Shown: positions 42,798 through 52,981, counted from the stretch's first letter. The stretch: 64,000 nucleotides of DNA from Crambe crambe (GCA_963924555.1 OZ004584.1:1301001-1365000); one strand, 5' to 3'. Program-made: numbers and translations. The notes: generated by a model not told the origin, from the sequence alone.

Positions 42798-43670
42798 TTA
42801 CTGCACATATAACTGCAGAAAACTGAGAAACATTTTTTCATTGGCAATATCCTCATCACCACAGATCCTCACTTCAATATCATCAGAGGTGGGGGCAGGG
42901 AGAGATACGTTGAACCATGGAGGATTATTGAAAGTGCAGCAGTTGGAGGTGCAGTCCATAGCATCCCACAATGCATCATTGTAGTTACCATCACAGAAGT
43001 AGTTATTGCCAACATAAGAAGGTGGATAGGGAGCTGCAGTAAGAGCGTGGTTAGAATTATCACAAGGACAGCGGATTACACTACCACCAAGGCCAGCAGC
43101 AAAAGACCAAATATGTTGTCGTGGTGATCCGTGAGTCACACTGATACCATCCATGTAGGGGTCATCAATGCTCGGAGAATCTCTGTATCCGGGAAATTGA
43201 GCAAAGGCATCAGCTGAACCAGTACTATATCCTATGGCTCGCCCACAAATACGACTGTAAGTCAATCCAGGGGTAGGAAAAACTGTTCCTGGGCAGGTAG
43301 TAGGTGTGGAAGCAAAGCACGACCTTGCAGGTGATGAAGCCATTGTCCAAGAGGAAGGACATTGCTGGGATGTGTTGATCATATTGAAGTGAACTACTTC
43401 AACCCATTTTCCACTACCACAATCAGGAACTTCACCTGCCAAAAGTGTCTGCAGAGAAGAATGAATAGACTCTCTGAGATTCCTTCTAGCAGACTCAAGA
43501 ATACCACTCGCAGGACAGGATTGACTATCTTCTCCTCCACTTATGACGAGAGGAGAAACACGAGTAGGAAGTGGGCCATTGAGGAGCGGTTGGGCCAAGA
43601 TTGCTGTGAGCAAAGAGGCAGTGATAAGCAGCAAACAAGCTGCGTATATTTTAAGCCCGGACACAGACAT
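42798..43670 (-). CDS. Copy 7: intact secreted Cys-rich protein (290 aa, single exon)
   Basis: Complete copy with its promoter, so the best candidate for a working gene. Signal peptide about residues 9-26 (YAACLLLITASLLTAILAQ). All hallmark blocks are present: GPLPTRVSPLVISGGE, SARRNLRES, WTMASSPARSCF, CGRAIGYSTGSADAF, PYMDGISVTHGSPRQHIW, CPCDNSNHALTAAP, NYFCDGNYNDALWD, NCCTFNNPPWFNV, DDIEVRICGDED, and the terminus SFLQLYVQ. It has 13 mature cysteines, as in copy 2. The loop between CPCDN and the YVGNNYF block is longer than in copy 2 and matches the copy 5/9 type, so two subfamilies exist. No membrane anchor is seen. Function unknown. Confidence 0.87.
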   Translation of the reverse strand: MSVSGLKIYAACLLLITASLLTAILAQPLLNGPLPTRVSPLVISGGEDSQSCPASGILESARRNLRESIHSSLQTLLAGEVPDCGSGKWVEVVHFNMINTSQQCPSSWTMASSPARSCFASTPTTCPGTVFPTPGLTYSRICGRAIGYSTGSADAFAQFPGYRDSPSIDDPYMDGISVTHGSPRQHIWSFAAGLGGSVIRCPCDNSNHALTAAPYPPSYVGNNYFCDGNYNDALWDAMDCTSNCCTFNNPPWFNVSLPAPTSDDIEVRICGDEDIANEKMFLSFLQLYVQ

Positions 43671-43761
43671 TCTTCAAAATAACTGTAGTTATAAATTAGC
43701 AGAGCAAGTATCACAATAAAGTGTTAATCCTTGCTGGATTATGACATTGAGTATTTCATGT

Positions 43762-43798
43762 CTCTCTTTTATACCATAGGAGGAACATTCCAACAAAA
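43762..43798 (-). promoter_or_regulatory. Conserved core promoter of array copy 7
   Basis: On the minus strand GTTGGAATGTTCCTCC is followed by TATGGTATAAAAGAGAG. The TATA box lies about 100 bp upstream of the ATG. The block is nearly identical to those of copies 5 and 9, whereas the sequence between the block and the ATG varies more. Confidence 0.7.
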
Positions 43799-44414
43799 TG
43801 TAGATCCCATTAATTCATTATAGATTTAAGGGCGTTTTATCCATAATGGCCTACTGGCTCCAACATGACTACGTGTGCCCGCAACCAAGTATAAGCACTA
43901 ATAACAGAATCATTATTGTGGAAAACGAGATGAAAAACCACAAGAAGGTTAGGAATGTAAAATTGTGCAGGTGGTACATGAGCCATACAAGCAGGAAAAG
44001 TAATAATAAAATGATTCATTCAATTGCATGTAGCTATAATAGCTAGTATAAGTAGCATTCCTGAAGAAAAATAATATAGGCAATCCTCCAGCGCCAGATT
44101 CAGAGCCTATTCCAGAGCCAGTGTCACCGGAAGAGTCTAGCCCGAGTGAGACTAACTCCAGAGCTAGTCTGGGCTAGCAGACCTCCCATACAACCACTAC
44201 TGTCCTGCAAGACAAGTAAGCAATATTAGTTAATTCCCTTTCCTTCTCCTCCTCCAAAGAGAGGTATCACTATTCCAGTGTACGTAATAGGAGCTGATTC
44301 GGTTAAGTAGGAAATTTGACAATAATTCATAACTGTGTTTTATGGTAGCAGGAAAAACGTGTGACTAAAGGTTGTTTTTTTTTTAATGGAATACTATATT
44401 CAAACATATTGTTT

Positions 44415-44745
44415 AGGGAATCCATAAGTCACACTGACCTTCCACGTAAGATGAAATCCAAGAGGAAGGACATTGCAGGGTCTGTTCTTAAACTAGGCAA
44501 GCTTTGTTTGCTGCTTATCAGTATCTCTCTGCTCACAGCAACCACCCCTCAATAGTCTAGTGTTTCTCCTCTTTTCAAAAGAGGAGGAGAAGGCAGTCAA
44601 TCCTGTTCATCAAGTGATGGCATTGAGTCTGCTAGAAGGAATACCTCAGTGAGTCTCTCTGCAAGCACTTCTTTCAGTTAAATAGTTCCTGACTGTGGTA
44701 TTGGAAGATGGATCACTTCTACATGAGTAGCTAACACATCTCAGA
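44415..44745 (+). pseudogene. Rearranged, partly inverted copy of the secreted Cys-rich family
   Basis: 44415-44478 holds a short minus-sense piece (the VSVTHGS-like region joined to the SSWT-like region). 44489-44745 is plus-sense: LKLGKLCLLLISISLLTA (a leader), a stop, then a degenerate SGGEGSQSC-like, SIESARRN-like and CGIGR-like series with several frameshifts. It is the only copy found in the opposite orientation. A degenerate TATA promoter block is seen at about 44800-44835 in minus orientation, so the locus is a scrambled remnant. Flanks at 44200-44310 recur at 44987-45075. Confidence 0.65.
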
Positions 44746-45473
44746 AAATTAAAGAAAAGAAGAAGTAATCCTTGCTGGATTATGAGATTGTGTATTTTAT
44801 ATAGCTTGCTTTTATATCATAAGAACATGCCGACTAAAAGTGGATACCGACCCCATAACTCCAAAATGTGGCTAAACAGTTCTGATCATGCCCTTCTCCA
44901 TGGTTGATTATTTACCTGGAGATTTTAACTAAACCTCACTATCATAGTGTCTCTCCAGACCTCTACATGCCTAAGTCATAGCAACAAGTACTGTCCTGCA
45001 GGACTGTGTAAGCAATGTTAATTACTTAATCCCTTTCCTTCTCCTCCTCCAAAGAGAGTTATCATCACTATTTACATTATTCCAATATAAAATATGAATG
45101 GAGGAATTTATGTGGTGCCATCAAGTATTATTTCCAAGGCAATGGTACAATCAATATTGGTGACAATTCATACTGTGTGTTTAATAGTAGCAGGAAAGAC
45201 GTTAATCTTCAACCAGCGAAATGGAGTACTACATACCCAAATATACAGTACATCACACTGATACATGTTCCTTCCACATAATTATCAGCCCTGAGCAAGT
45301 TACATCAATGAACTACAAACTAGAGATGCTCGTATAGCATTAGTTGGGCGAGCAAGCAGCCAGTGGTCATTTCAATGTGCTCCTCCTTCACTTATGATTA
45401 TATAGCCCCAACAGTGACTTTCGGTATCTAGCTATTCAGGTTGTTAACTGACTTGGTGCATTCCCAGTTAGCA
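44746..45473. other. Duplicated non-coding DNA
   Basis: 44987-45260 repeats 44200-44450 (including CTTCTCCTCCTCCAAAGAGAG and the GTAGCAGGAAA block). A third version lies at about 48725-48890. Nothing coding is supported. Confidence 0.5.
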
Positions 45474-46028
45474 TTAGAGTGTCTTCTCTGAACCCAGGCT
45501 ACCACTCCTGTTCAGACTCAGTAGCCAGTCTCTCAAATAATGAGCCCTCATATGCTCTAATCTGGCAGCTCTGTGTTCTGCTGACTCTGCTCTCCTTCTA
45601 GCTCTCATTTGCTCTGCTCTTTTTATCTTCTGCTGACTCTGTACATTCCCTCCTCCTGGCTCTATCTGTCGCATTTCTTTGCTAGTCTTGTTTTTCTCTG
45701 TTCCTTTGACTCTGTTCTCCTTCTAGCTCTGTCTCTTTCATTTCTTTCATGAGGTCTCGCTCTTCTTTGCTGGTCAGTTTCTAGAGGGTGTTCTGGGGCC
45801 CTCCTTCGCTTGTTTTCTGGTTCTCTGGGTTCCATAATACTCGCTACAATAGTGTTTCAACTTCAAGCTTAACGAAAATGATTGCTTATTATGACGTTGC
45901 TTAGTAGCTATTTCATGCGCATGCGTAAGCGCATGCGCATTTTGAGTGACGTACGTTACATATAAATATCGCGAATTTCCATTTTGACCAATTAGTGTGG
46001 GGCTTCGCTCGCTTCGCTCGCTCGCCAA
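45474..46028 (-). other. Arg/Glu/Ala-rich repeat-protein remnant
   Basis: Minus-strand frames at 45474-45740 contain repeated segments of the type RRAESAEHRAARLEHMRA. From memory, this resembles arrays that precede Helitron/PIF1-type helicase proteins in many animals. The frame is broken by stops and no helicase follows. 45774-46028 is open (ending RTRKQAKEGPRTPSR) but starts in a CGCTCGCTTCG repeat and is doubtful. Read as a transposon-derived fragment with low certainty. Confidence 0.35.
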
Positions 46029-47951
46029 CTAAAAGTGATGAAGGTATGGACCACAACACTTAGTCCATGGTATAGTAGCTAGCTATTCCATGAAAATCAT
46101 ATACATAAAGGAAGTGATGTGAAAACAACTACCTTTTTTCTGGGGAAGACCCTGCAATTTATAAAGCTAATTAAAAGTGAGATGTGAATTATGTTTGTAC
46201 AATGAAATTTTTGTAAATGCAGCGACCACCTCTGAGCCACAAAAAGTGGTCTTTATGTCTCTGTATGAGGTCAAAATGACACTTTTTGGGACAAAATCAA
46301 GTGGTCTTTATAGAACTGTAGTCTCTGGATAGTGGCCTTGAATTTCAGGTGCTGTGACTTGTACATGACCACAATGTGTTAGTCCATAGTACTCACATTA
46401 GCTGTACCACAATGTTATACCAGAAGAAGTGGTATGATTGAGAGGAAGTGGGATATCTTCATGTCTTAGAATAACCTCAAGAATGTGCCTCATTTATTTA
46501 TTGAATATCATTCATAATTGTATTTTTAACCACTGAAACCCAAATGTGCATGTGTAACTCAGTGCTTGCTTGGGATGCACATTAAAAATGCTCAGGGCCA
46601 TGTTCACCAGAACTTCCTCTTAATCATACAATTATTAGGCTCAGCACAGAATGTATGCACTAATCACTCACTTAGTGTGCATGCTTTAAGATATTAAAGC
46701 CCACTTTTTAGAAGATCTGATTGGTCACAAAAGTCTGTGAGCAACACTAAGATTATTAACAGCCTGTCTCTGTCTGATCTAGTGAGTAATTTTTTTTTCA
46801 TGTAAGACAATACAATGTAGGAGATAAAACAGTGTAGAAGATGGATAAAACAGTGTAGAGGATAAAAATTTTTAGAGTCCGCACGGGTAGAGAGTGGGAT
46901 GGTATGTTTTACTTGCAGACCTTCATTGTAAAAAAAACAAAAAAAAATTAAAAAAACAGCAATTTAATATTGAGAAGTACTGTGACAAGACATGCACAAC
47001 ACTGGGAAGATATGCATTCTGCATTATCCGGCCTCTCATGGGGTGAGGAAGTAGGGATTAGCTTAAGTTGGGTGATATGGGTGTGGTTATTGAAATTAGG
47101 AGGACTAGGAGTGATAGGAATAGTGACAATGCAGCTAAATTTATGGCTATTCCTACCATAAATATGTACAGGAACAAGCAATAATCATTGCACATTCATC
47201 ATTGAATTGTCTTGATTCATATTAAGTTCATGGTTTAGCTAGCTAGTAGTGGAAAGTGACTCAAGGAACCAGAAAAATTGAAGTACCTGGAAGAAAAGAG
47301 AGAAAGAGAAGATTTGAAATTTTGCCTCACTTTTCAACTAAGTTACAAGTGTTTAATAAGCAAAAATGATATAATCACTGGAGAATTATATTACAAGAAA
47401 AAGAACCTAACAAACAGTAAGATTGGCTACCCCAGAAAAGTTAAGACCTGCATGGATTCACAGAGGAGTAGCTACCATTATGTCAACTGGCACTTGCCCC
47501 AGTAAAATTTCATGGAAACAATGCTGTTTAGTGTGACTTAAAATGGGTGTGGTCAGCAAAAAATGTATGGTAGGTCATTTGCCTCACCAAATTTAATCAT
47601 AAACCCTAGCTACTCCCCTGTGGAATAATTAATTTTTGGCAGCCTTTTCTGGTGGAAGAGCTGCTATGGCAGTTGGACTGGCCTGGTGTAGCAGTTCAAA
47701 TACTTTCCAGTTAACTTGTAGCTAGGCAAGCTATCTATAGATAGCTCATGGGAATAGTGTACGTGCCTACACTCCACCATTATCTAGTTAGCAGCCTCAA
47801 ACCCAGCCTTACTGTTTGCACATGCACCAATTTTTGAATTATATAAAATAAACATGCATGTGATAACAAGTTTTGACGAGAACTGTGCTATGCAGTGTAG
47901 CAACGCTTCATCAGCATCATCATGAAGGGGAGAGTCTGGTAACAGATCTTT
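46029..47951. other. Intergenic DNA without recognised genes
   Basis: Contains short AT-rich and A-rich tracts (46920-46960), a flank repeat near 46480-46740 related to other array flanks, and an open + stretch at 47278-47505 with lysine-rich text that I do not recognise and do not call a gene. Confidence 0.45.
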
Positions 47952-48080
47952 CTAGCTATAACCAGTTGGTAGACAAATAAAACCATCCTTCCCATCATAG
48001 ACTGCCTTGATAGCTGTGCGTTGTTCCTTCTTCGGGAATGCCAAGTTTCTCCAAGGAGAAATGAAGAGCAGCAGCAAAGG
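47952..48080 (-). pseudogene. RecQ-helicase-like fragment ending inside Walker A
   Basis: The minus-strand frame reads FPKKEQRTAIKAVYDGKDGF, then ICLPTGYS and a stop. KEQ...AI..VYDGKDGF..LPTG is the start of a RecQ-type helicase (motif 0 and the beginning of motif I). The expected GKS of Walker A is broken by a frameshift into a stop. Nothing else of the helicase follows, and the upstream codons are an unrelated hydrophobic run. A dead fragment, probably moved by a transposon or retrocopying. Confidence 0.6.
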
Positions 48081-48235
48081 AGAAACGAGGAGCAGGAGCA
48101 AAACTATCGCTAGCAACATAGCTGTACTAGTACTGGTTATGAAAACCACACCCATTAATTATGACGATTGTATAGCAGAAATATTCGAGTAAATATAAAT
48201 TACTGGGAAAAATTGGTGCATGCGCTGGGTGGTGC

Positions 48236-48720
48236 GAGATACTATTCCTACTTCACTCCCATGATCAAGGGCCAAGGGAGTGAAGTAGGAATAGTATCTC
48301 GTACTTGATGATGGGTAAGGGTCACTTCACTAAGTTCACTCTCTTGCATGCAGTTATAATATATATTCCAGCTAGATTTTTGGGCCATACTGCTTCGATG
48401 CTGCAGTACTTGGTTTTCATAATGAAGCTGCAGTTATAATAGCATCCCTACTTCACATTTTTATTTCGAAGAAATTTTTTGCATTCATAAAGAAATAGAA
48501 CAAAAGTCAATTTTAGAACTCGTTTTTTTCTTATGTTAGCGAATGAATTTTTGGCTTTTGAACATTCTCCTCTCTTCTTTGTAGATATAATAATTCACTG
48601 TAGCCTTCTGAGAACCTGTAGAGTAAGGGTAGAAGAGAAAGAAGAGTTTTTAGTTTATACAGTCCTATGACCTTTGACCCACCATCCCTACTTAGAGAGT
48701 GCTAGCGCACTCTCTGATTA
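48236..48720. mobile_element. Composite dispersed element with palindromic left end and right-end hairpin
   Basis: The left about 250 bp match 26766-27020 and the right about 230 bp match the tandem repeats at 29704-30165. This copy therefore shows how the two repeat types join: a palindrome at 48238-48297 (TACTATTCCTACTTCACTCCC and complement) and a terminal hairpin AGAGAGTGCTAGCGCACTCT at about 48692-48713, followed by CTGAT. It interrupts the duplicated flank seen at 44289 and 45100. No coding sequence. Confidence 0.75.
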
Positions 48721-49244
48721 TTGCAATCTATTAGGAACTGATTTGGTTAAGTAGGAATTTTATGTGGCAAGACAATGATACAATGACGATTCATAACTGC
48801 ATTTTAAAGTAGCAGGAAAAACATGTGAATAAAGGTTTTAAAGAAATGGAATGCTAGCTATTCCCAAACTGACCTTCCACGTCTTGGATCTGCATGGTAG
48901 AGTTGAAGGTGCTGGTTTCAAGTAATGCAGTAAAACCATTATTTTGTTATAGCTAAGTAGCTAGATTGTGCAGCTAGCTAGCTAGCTGTTGCAAACTAGC
49001 CACGTGTTCCGTAGATGACCCCGCCCACAGTAAGTGATATCGATTTCACAAGTGAAATTTTCTAGGATTACTGGATGCAAGCGAAATCTACAAATTTTTC
49101 CCACTTGAAATATTTACTATACACAGTAACAATTAAGGCGCACTAGTGTATGGTATAAGTACTGGGAAAATAATAACAGAACTGTACCTCTAGAACAGTT
49201 GCTATAAATGCTATTAGAGAACTACTTGACTACACATTCTACAT

Positions 49245-49466
49245 CCCGTGTAGAATTCAGCACATATGATCTGCTAAAGCACATAAATACGCAATAATAC
49301 GTCGGAGATACGCGCTAAGTGCGCTTTATCGTATAATTCTGCAGAAAAAGGCGTAAAAACGGCAATAACCTCGCGTAATCTCACGTCTAATAATGTCTAC
49401 ACGTGCCATTTATTGTCGCGATTTAGCGTGCTTTAGCATGCAAATGCGTGATAAAGTCAACACGGG
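49245..49466. mobile_element. 222-bp MITE (CCCGTGT termini) in an array flank
   Basis: Termini CCCGTGTAGAATT and AGTCAACACGGG are inverted. The homologous flanks of copies 5, 6 and 9 read CTACATATCTA without the element, so the insertion site is known, with a 2-bp AT duplication. It is GC/CG-rich compared with its surroundings (CGCGTAAT, GCGCTTTATCG). Confidence 0.8.
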
Positions 49467-49483
49467 ATATCTACATGGAAAAA

Positions 49484-50146
49484 GTCATTCACTGCACATA
49501 CAACTGCAGAAAGCTTTAGTAACACGTTCTCGTTAACAGCTTCTTTATTACCACAGATTCTCACTTCGATATCATCGAAGGTGGGGGCAGGGAGAGTGTT
49601 AGGGAAAACAACCTAACAACAGCCATACAACCATCTCCATGACCTTAGGACTGCAACTCTATTAACACTTGGACACATGGAACATTCGATTCAATCAATA
49701 ACTTAGACTTACTCACCTTGATACAATCAACAGCTCACACATGCTACCATAATTATATGAAGATTTATGATCATCATTCATTTACTATCAAGCTACTGTT
49801 GTATCATTCAGTCAGTTCGGTTATGATTTTGCTAAGACTACATGAAATATCTTTCCTCGCTTCTACTAACTTTCAGTTACCTGGGTGAATAGCTAGTCCG
49901 TGTTAACGCAGAACTTTGGGCTCATTGCGAAGAACCCACAACAGAGAACCACGGAGGATTGTTGAAAGTGTAGCAGTTGGTGGTGCAATCCATAGCATCC
50001 CACAATGCACCATTGTAGTTACCATCACAGAAGTAGTTATTGCCAACATAAGAAGGTGGATAGGGAGCTTGATCAATAGCATGATTAGCATCATCACAGG
50101 AACAGCGGAAGAAACTACCACCATGGCCGACAGTAAGAGACCAAAA
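49484..50146 (-). pseudogene. Copy 8: secreted Cys-rich family gene, interrupted and 5' truncated
   Basis: 49484-49596 encodes the last part of the protein (terminus LQLYVQ back to the block containing DDIEVRIC-like text). 49944 onward continues with NNPPWF-like, NCC/TTN, DAMDC-like and NYFCDGNYNGALWD-like sequence up to the CPC region near 50110. Between them lies a 347-bp insertion (49597-49943). Homology ends near 50146, so the 5' half is missing. A cysteine codon in the CCTF block is lost. Confidence 0.78.
49597..49943. mobile_element. Candidate solo LTR inserted in array copy 8
   Basis: A 347-bp insertion in an otherwise collinear family sequence. It begins TGTTAGGGAAAAC and ends CCCACAACA, giving TG...CA termini with a short TGTT/AACA inverted end, as in LTRs. 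The flanks are GAGAG and GAGAA, an imperfect 5-bp duplication, with a few gene bases (CACACT) missing. No second LTR or internal region is present, so a solo LTR is the simplest reading; another short element remains possible. Confidence 0.55.
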
Positions 50147-51455
50147 TTATTATGTTCTGCTGTCCTGCAGCTCTGTATAGTGATTGATATGTATCTATAT
50201 AAAAACCCTGAAATCCTCAGGCCTTTAGTGGTGCCCTCACTGCACTCAGGCTGCTACAGCGTAACCTAACTGAAATAATCAGCAAAAATTTCGTGATTTT
50301 CTATAGAAATTAATTAGTACAAAAAATGTAGCTACGTAGCTACAAACTAGTACGAGGGGGAGAGGGATGTGCCCCATCCTGCGCAGAGCATGAAAGAAAA
50401 TTTTACTTGTTTTTGGAGGACTCATTGTTGGCTAATTCTCCTATCATCTCCATAAGTGAATGTATTGAGTTAAAGAATTGTCCTGAAGTGCTCTCTGAGA
50501 GTGATGTGGAGGAAAGTGTGGACATATATGCCAGAGAAAGTCAAACAGAGAGTTGACATTGTGATGTGATTGAGAGGAAGTTTTGGTGGATGTGGCCTAT
50601 TACCCCACCATGTAATATAGTAAATTACTAATTACTGTTATAATGATACCAAGAGCATTATAGCATCTTCAAATCCACCATGCATTAAAACACATGGAGC
50701 TAGATCAGAGTAATCTAAACAATTTATAGTGCTGATCTCATGTCTTGGGGTATAATTAAAATAAATGAAGCACATTCCTATTTGAAACCAATTGCTATTG
50801 TCTATATAAGAAGATAATGAGCTCCTCTAATACTGTAAGACCTGTTATCAGCACTGGGGATTATATTCAAACAGTAATTACAAATCTTTTCTGCAATGGG
50901 TTGTAGTAATGAATGCCAGTCTTTGCTCAGCATAGAAATGCTTAAGTGTGCACTAATCACTTAGTGCACTCAAGTGTGAGGATCTGATTGGTCACAAGTC
51001 ATGTGATCAGCACTGAGATTATCTGTATATGTCTGTCTCTGTCTACCAATCTACTGTCCATTGCAGGTTGGTTGTCAGGAAGGTTTGGGGAATATTTTGT
51101 CCTATGGTTTACACAACTGCATGGATTGTATAGGACATGAAAGGATCAAGTTTCTTAGGTCCTTGTAAGCCACTACCTATTTCTCATTCCTTATGGACAA
51201 CCATCCTGAAATCTACAGTATATCTGTGTAAATTAATTGGAGGATGTCATTTGTGGAGCACACATGGTATTGCATGTTCATTGAGCTTTTGGTTAGACCT
51301 TCATTGCAATCAACGAAAATTTTATATCGAGAAATACTATGACAAGACACACATAGGAAAATAATAACTATAATTATGAGAACTGTACCTCTAGAAGAGT
51401 TGCTACGAATGTTATTGGAGAACGCATCCTACATATATCTATATGGAAAAGTCAT
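50147..51455. other. Spacer between array copies 8 and 9
   Basis: Contains repeats shared with other array flanks (50750-50860, 50925-51040) and a segment at 51110-51225 (GGATTGTATAGGACATGAAA ... CATTCCTTATGGACAACC) that also occurs at 21345-21420 in the PLC-like intron, so it is a dispersed repeat. The stretch from 50330-50480 (GGACTCATTGTTGG region) resembles the inverse of 23700-23880. No gene. Confidence 0.5.
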
Positions 51456-52312
51456 TTACTGCACATACAACTCCAGAAAACTGAGAAACACATTTTCATT
51501 GGCAATATTCTCATCACCACAGATCCTCACTTCAATATTATCAGAGGTGGGGGTAGGGAGAGACACACTAAACCACGGAGGATCGTTAAAGGTGCAGCAG
51601 TTGGTGGTGCAGTCCATAGCATCCCACAATGCACCATTGTAGTTACCATCACAGAAGTAGTTATTGCCTACATAATAGGGAGCTTGATTGAGAGCATGGT
51701 TAGGATTATCACAGGGGCAGCGATATATAATGTAGTGACTAATACCATGACTTACACCAAAAGTCCAAATATGCTGCCGAGGGGATCCATGAGTCACACT
51801 GATACCATCCACGTAGGGGTCATTAATGCCCGGAGAATCTCTGATGTTGAGGAATTCAGCAAAGGCATCTGGATTGCCAGTACTATATCCTATGGCTCGC
51901 CCACAAATACGACTGTAAGTTAATCCAGGGGTGGGAAAAACTGTTCCTGGGCAGGTTGTAGGTGTGGAAGCAAAGCATGACCTTGCAGGTGATGAAGCCA
52001 TTGTCCAAGAGGAAGGACATTGCTGGGATGTGTCACTCATATTAAAGTGTGCCACTTCGATCCAATTCCCACTACCACAATCAGGAACCACAACTGTCAG
52101 AAGTGCTTGCAGAGAAGACCACTGAGATTCCTTCTAGAAGACTCAAGAATATCACTCGCAGGACAGGATAGACTACCTTCTCCTCCACTTATGACATGAG
52201 GAGAAACACGAATAGGAAATGGACCATTGAGGGGTGGTTGGGCCAAGACTGCTGTGAGCAGAGAGACACTGATAACCAGCAAACAAGCTGTGTGTAGTTT
52301 AAGCCCGGACAT
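51456..52312 (-). pseudogene. Copy 9: secreted Cys-rich family gene with an about 10-bp deletion
   Basis: Starts normally (MSGLKLHTACLLVISVSL ... LAQPPLNG), with SGGEGSLSCPAS and SSRRNLS, then a deletion of about 10 bp near 52118 removes the SESIHSS-like segment and shifts the frame, giving a 71-residue product. Past the lesion the family frame is fully open from PDCGSGNWIEV to SFLELYVQ, with all usual blocks and a longer loop before CPCDN (GISHYIIYRCPC). Promoter block intact. One lesion only, so it is recently inactivated or possibly polymorphic. Confidence 0.82.
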
Positions 52313-52394
52313 TCTTCAAAATAACTGTAGTTACAGATTAGCAGAGCAAATATCACAATCCTTGCTGGATTATGAGATTGTGTATTTCGTAACC

Positions 52395-52432
52395 TGCTTT
52401 TATACCATAGGAGGAACATTCCAACAAAATGT
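52395..52432 (-). promoter_or_regulatory. Conserved core promoter of array copy 9
   Basis: On the minus strand GTTGGAATGTTCCTCC, then TATGGTATAAAAGCAGG, about 90 bp upstream of the ATG. Nearly identical to the blocks before copies 5 and 7. Confidence 0.68.
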
Positions 52433-52780
52433 ATATTCCAACCCATAAATTCATCATAGTCATAGATTTAAAAATATAATATACCAGTTGTGATCATGCC
52501 CTCCTCCATATCAATTAGTCTGGAGGTTTTGATAATCATCACCATGGTAACTATCACTCTTTACAGATGCACCAATCTGTTCTATAGTACAGTGATCATA
52601 GAACATCCTTGATTCACATGTTGTAAATCGGGAATTTACCTTTCAATTTTGACATATTGTTAGTTTCAACTTATATTTAGCTACTAGTGCAGCTAATTAG
52701 CACATGGTATTTAATAATTTTCATGCTTGTAATTAATTTTCATTACTGATTTTTAAATGCTATTTAAACTCTAGTTTAAA
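52433..52780. other. Spacer between the array and the first retroelement
   Basis: AT-rich; nothing recognised. It probably contains the 5' edge of the retroelement near 52780, but no repeat defines it. Confidence 0.4.
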
Positions 52781-52981
52781 TGAGGTTAACAGGAAGCGGG
52801 GCCACTTCCCAGCTGTGAGGTTGTGCGCGTGCGTGGTCTTGCAGGAGCACAGACTAGTGCTAGCAGATACAGTCTGAAGAGAAGAGGAACGTTTTTAATT
52901 GGTGGTCTTGCAGGAGCACAGACTAGCGCTAGCAGATACAGTCCCATAGTTTCTGTGACTGTGACTACGTTGTTGTTCAAG

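Noticed and set aside
45774-46028. 84-codon minus-strand ORF starting MASERSERS
   Set aside because: Starts in a CGCTCGCTTCG repeat and has no recognisable domain; included only within a low-confidence remnant.
47278-47505. 75-codon Lys-rich + ORF
   Set aside because: No conserved motif, start codon is not ATG, isolated among repeats.
32313-52125. Series of + strand ORFs of 60-140 codons repeated along the array
   Set aside because: They are antisense shadows of the secreted Cys-rich genes, repeating because the genes repeat.
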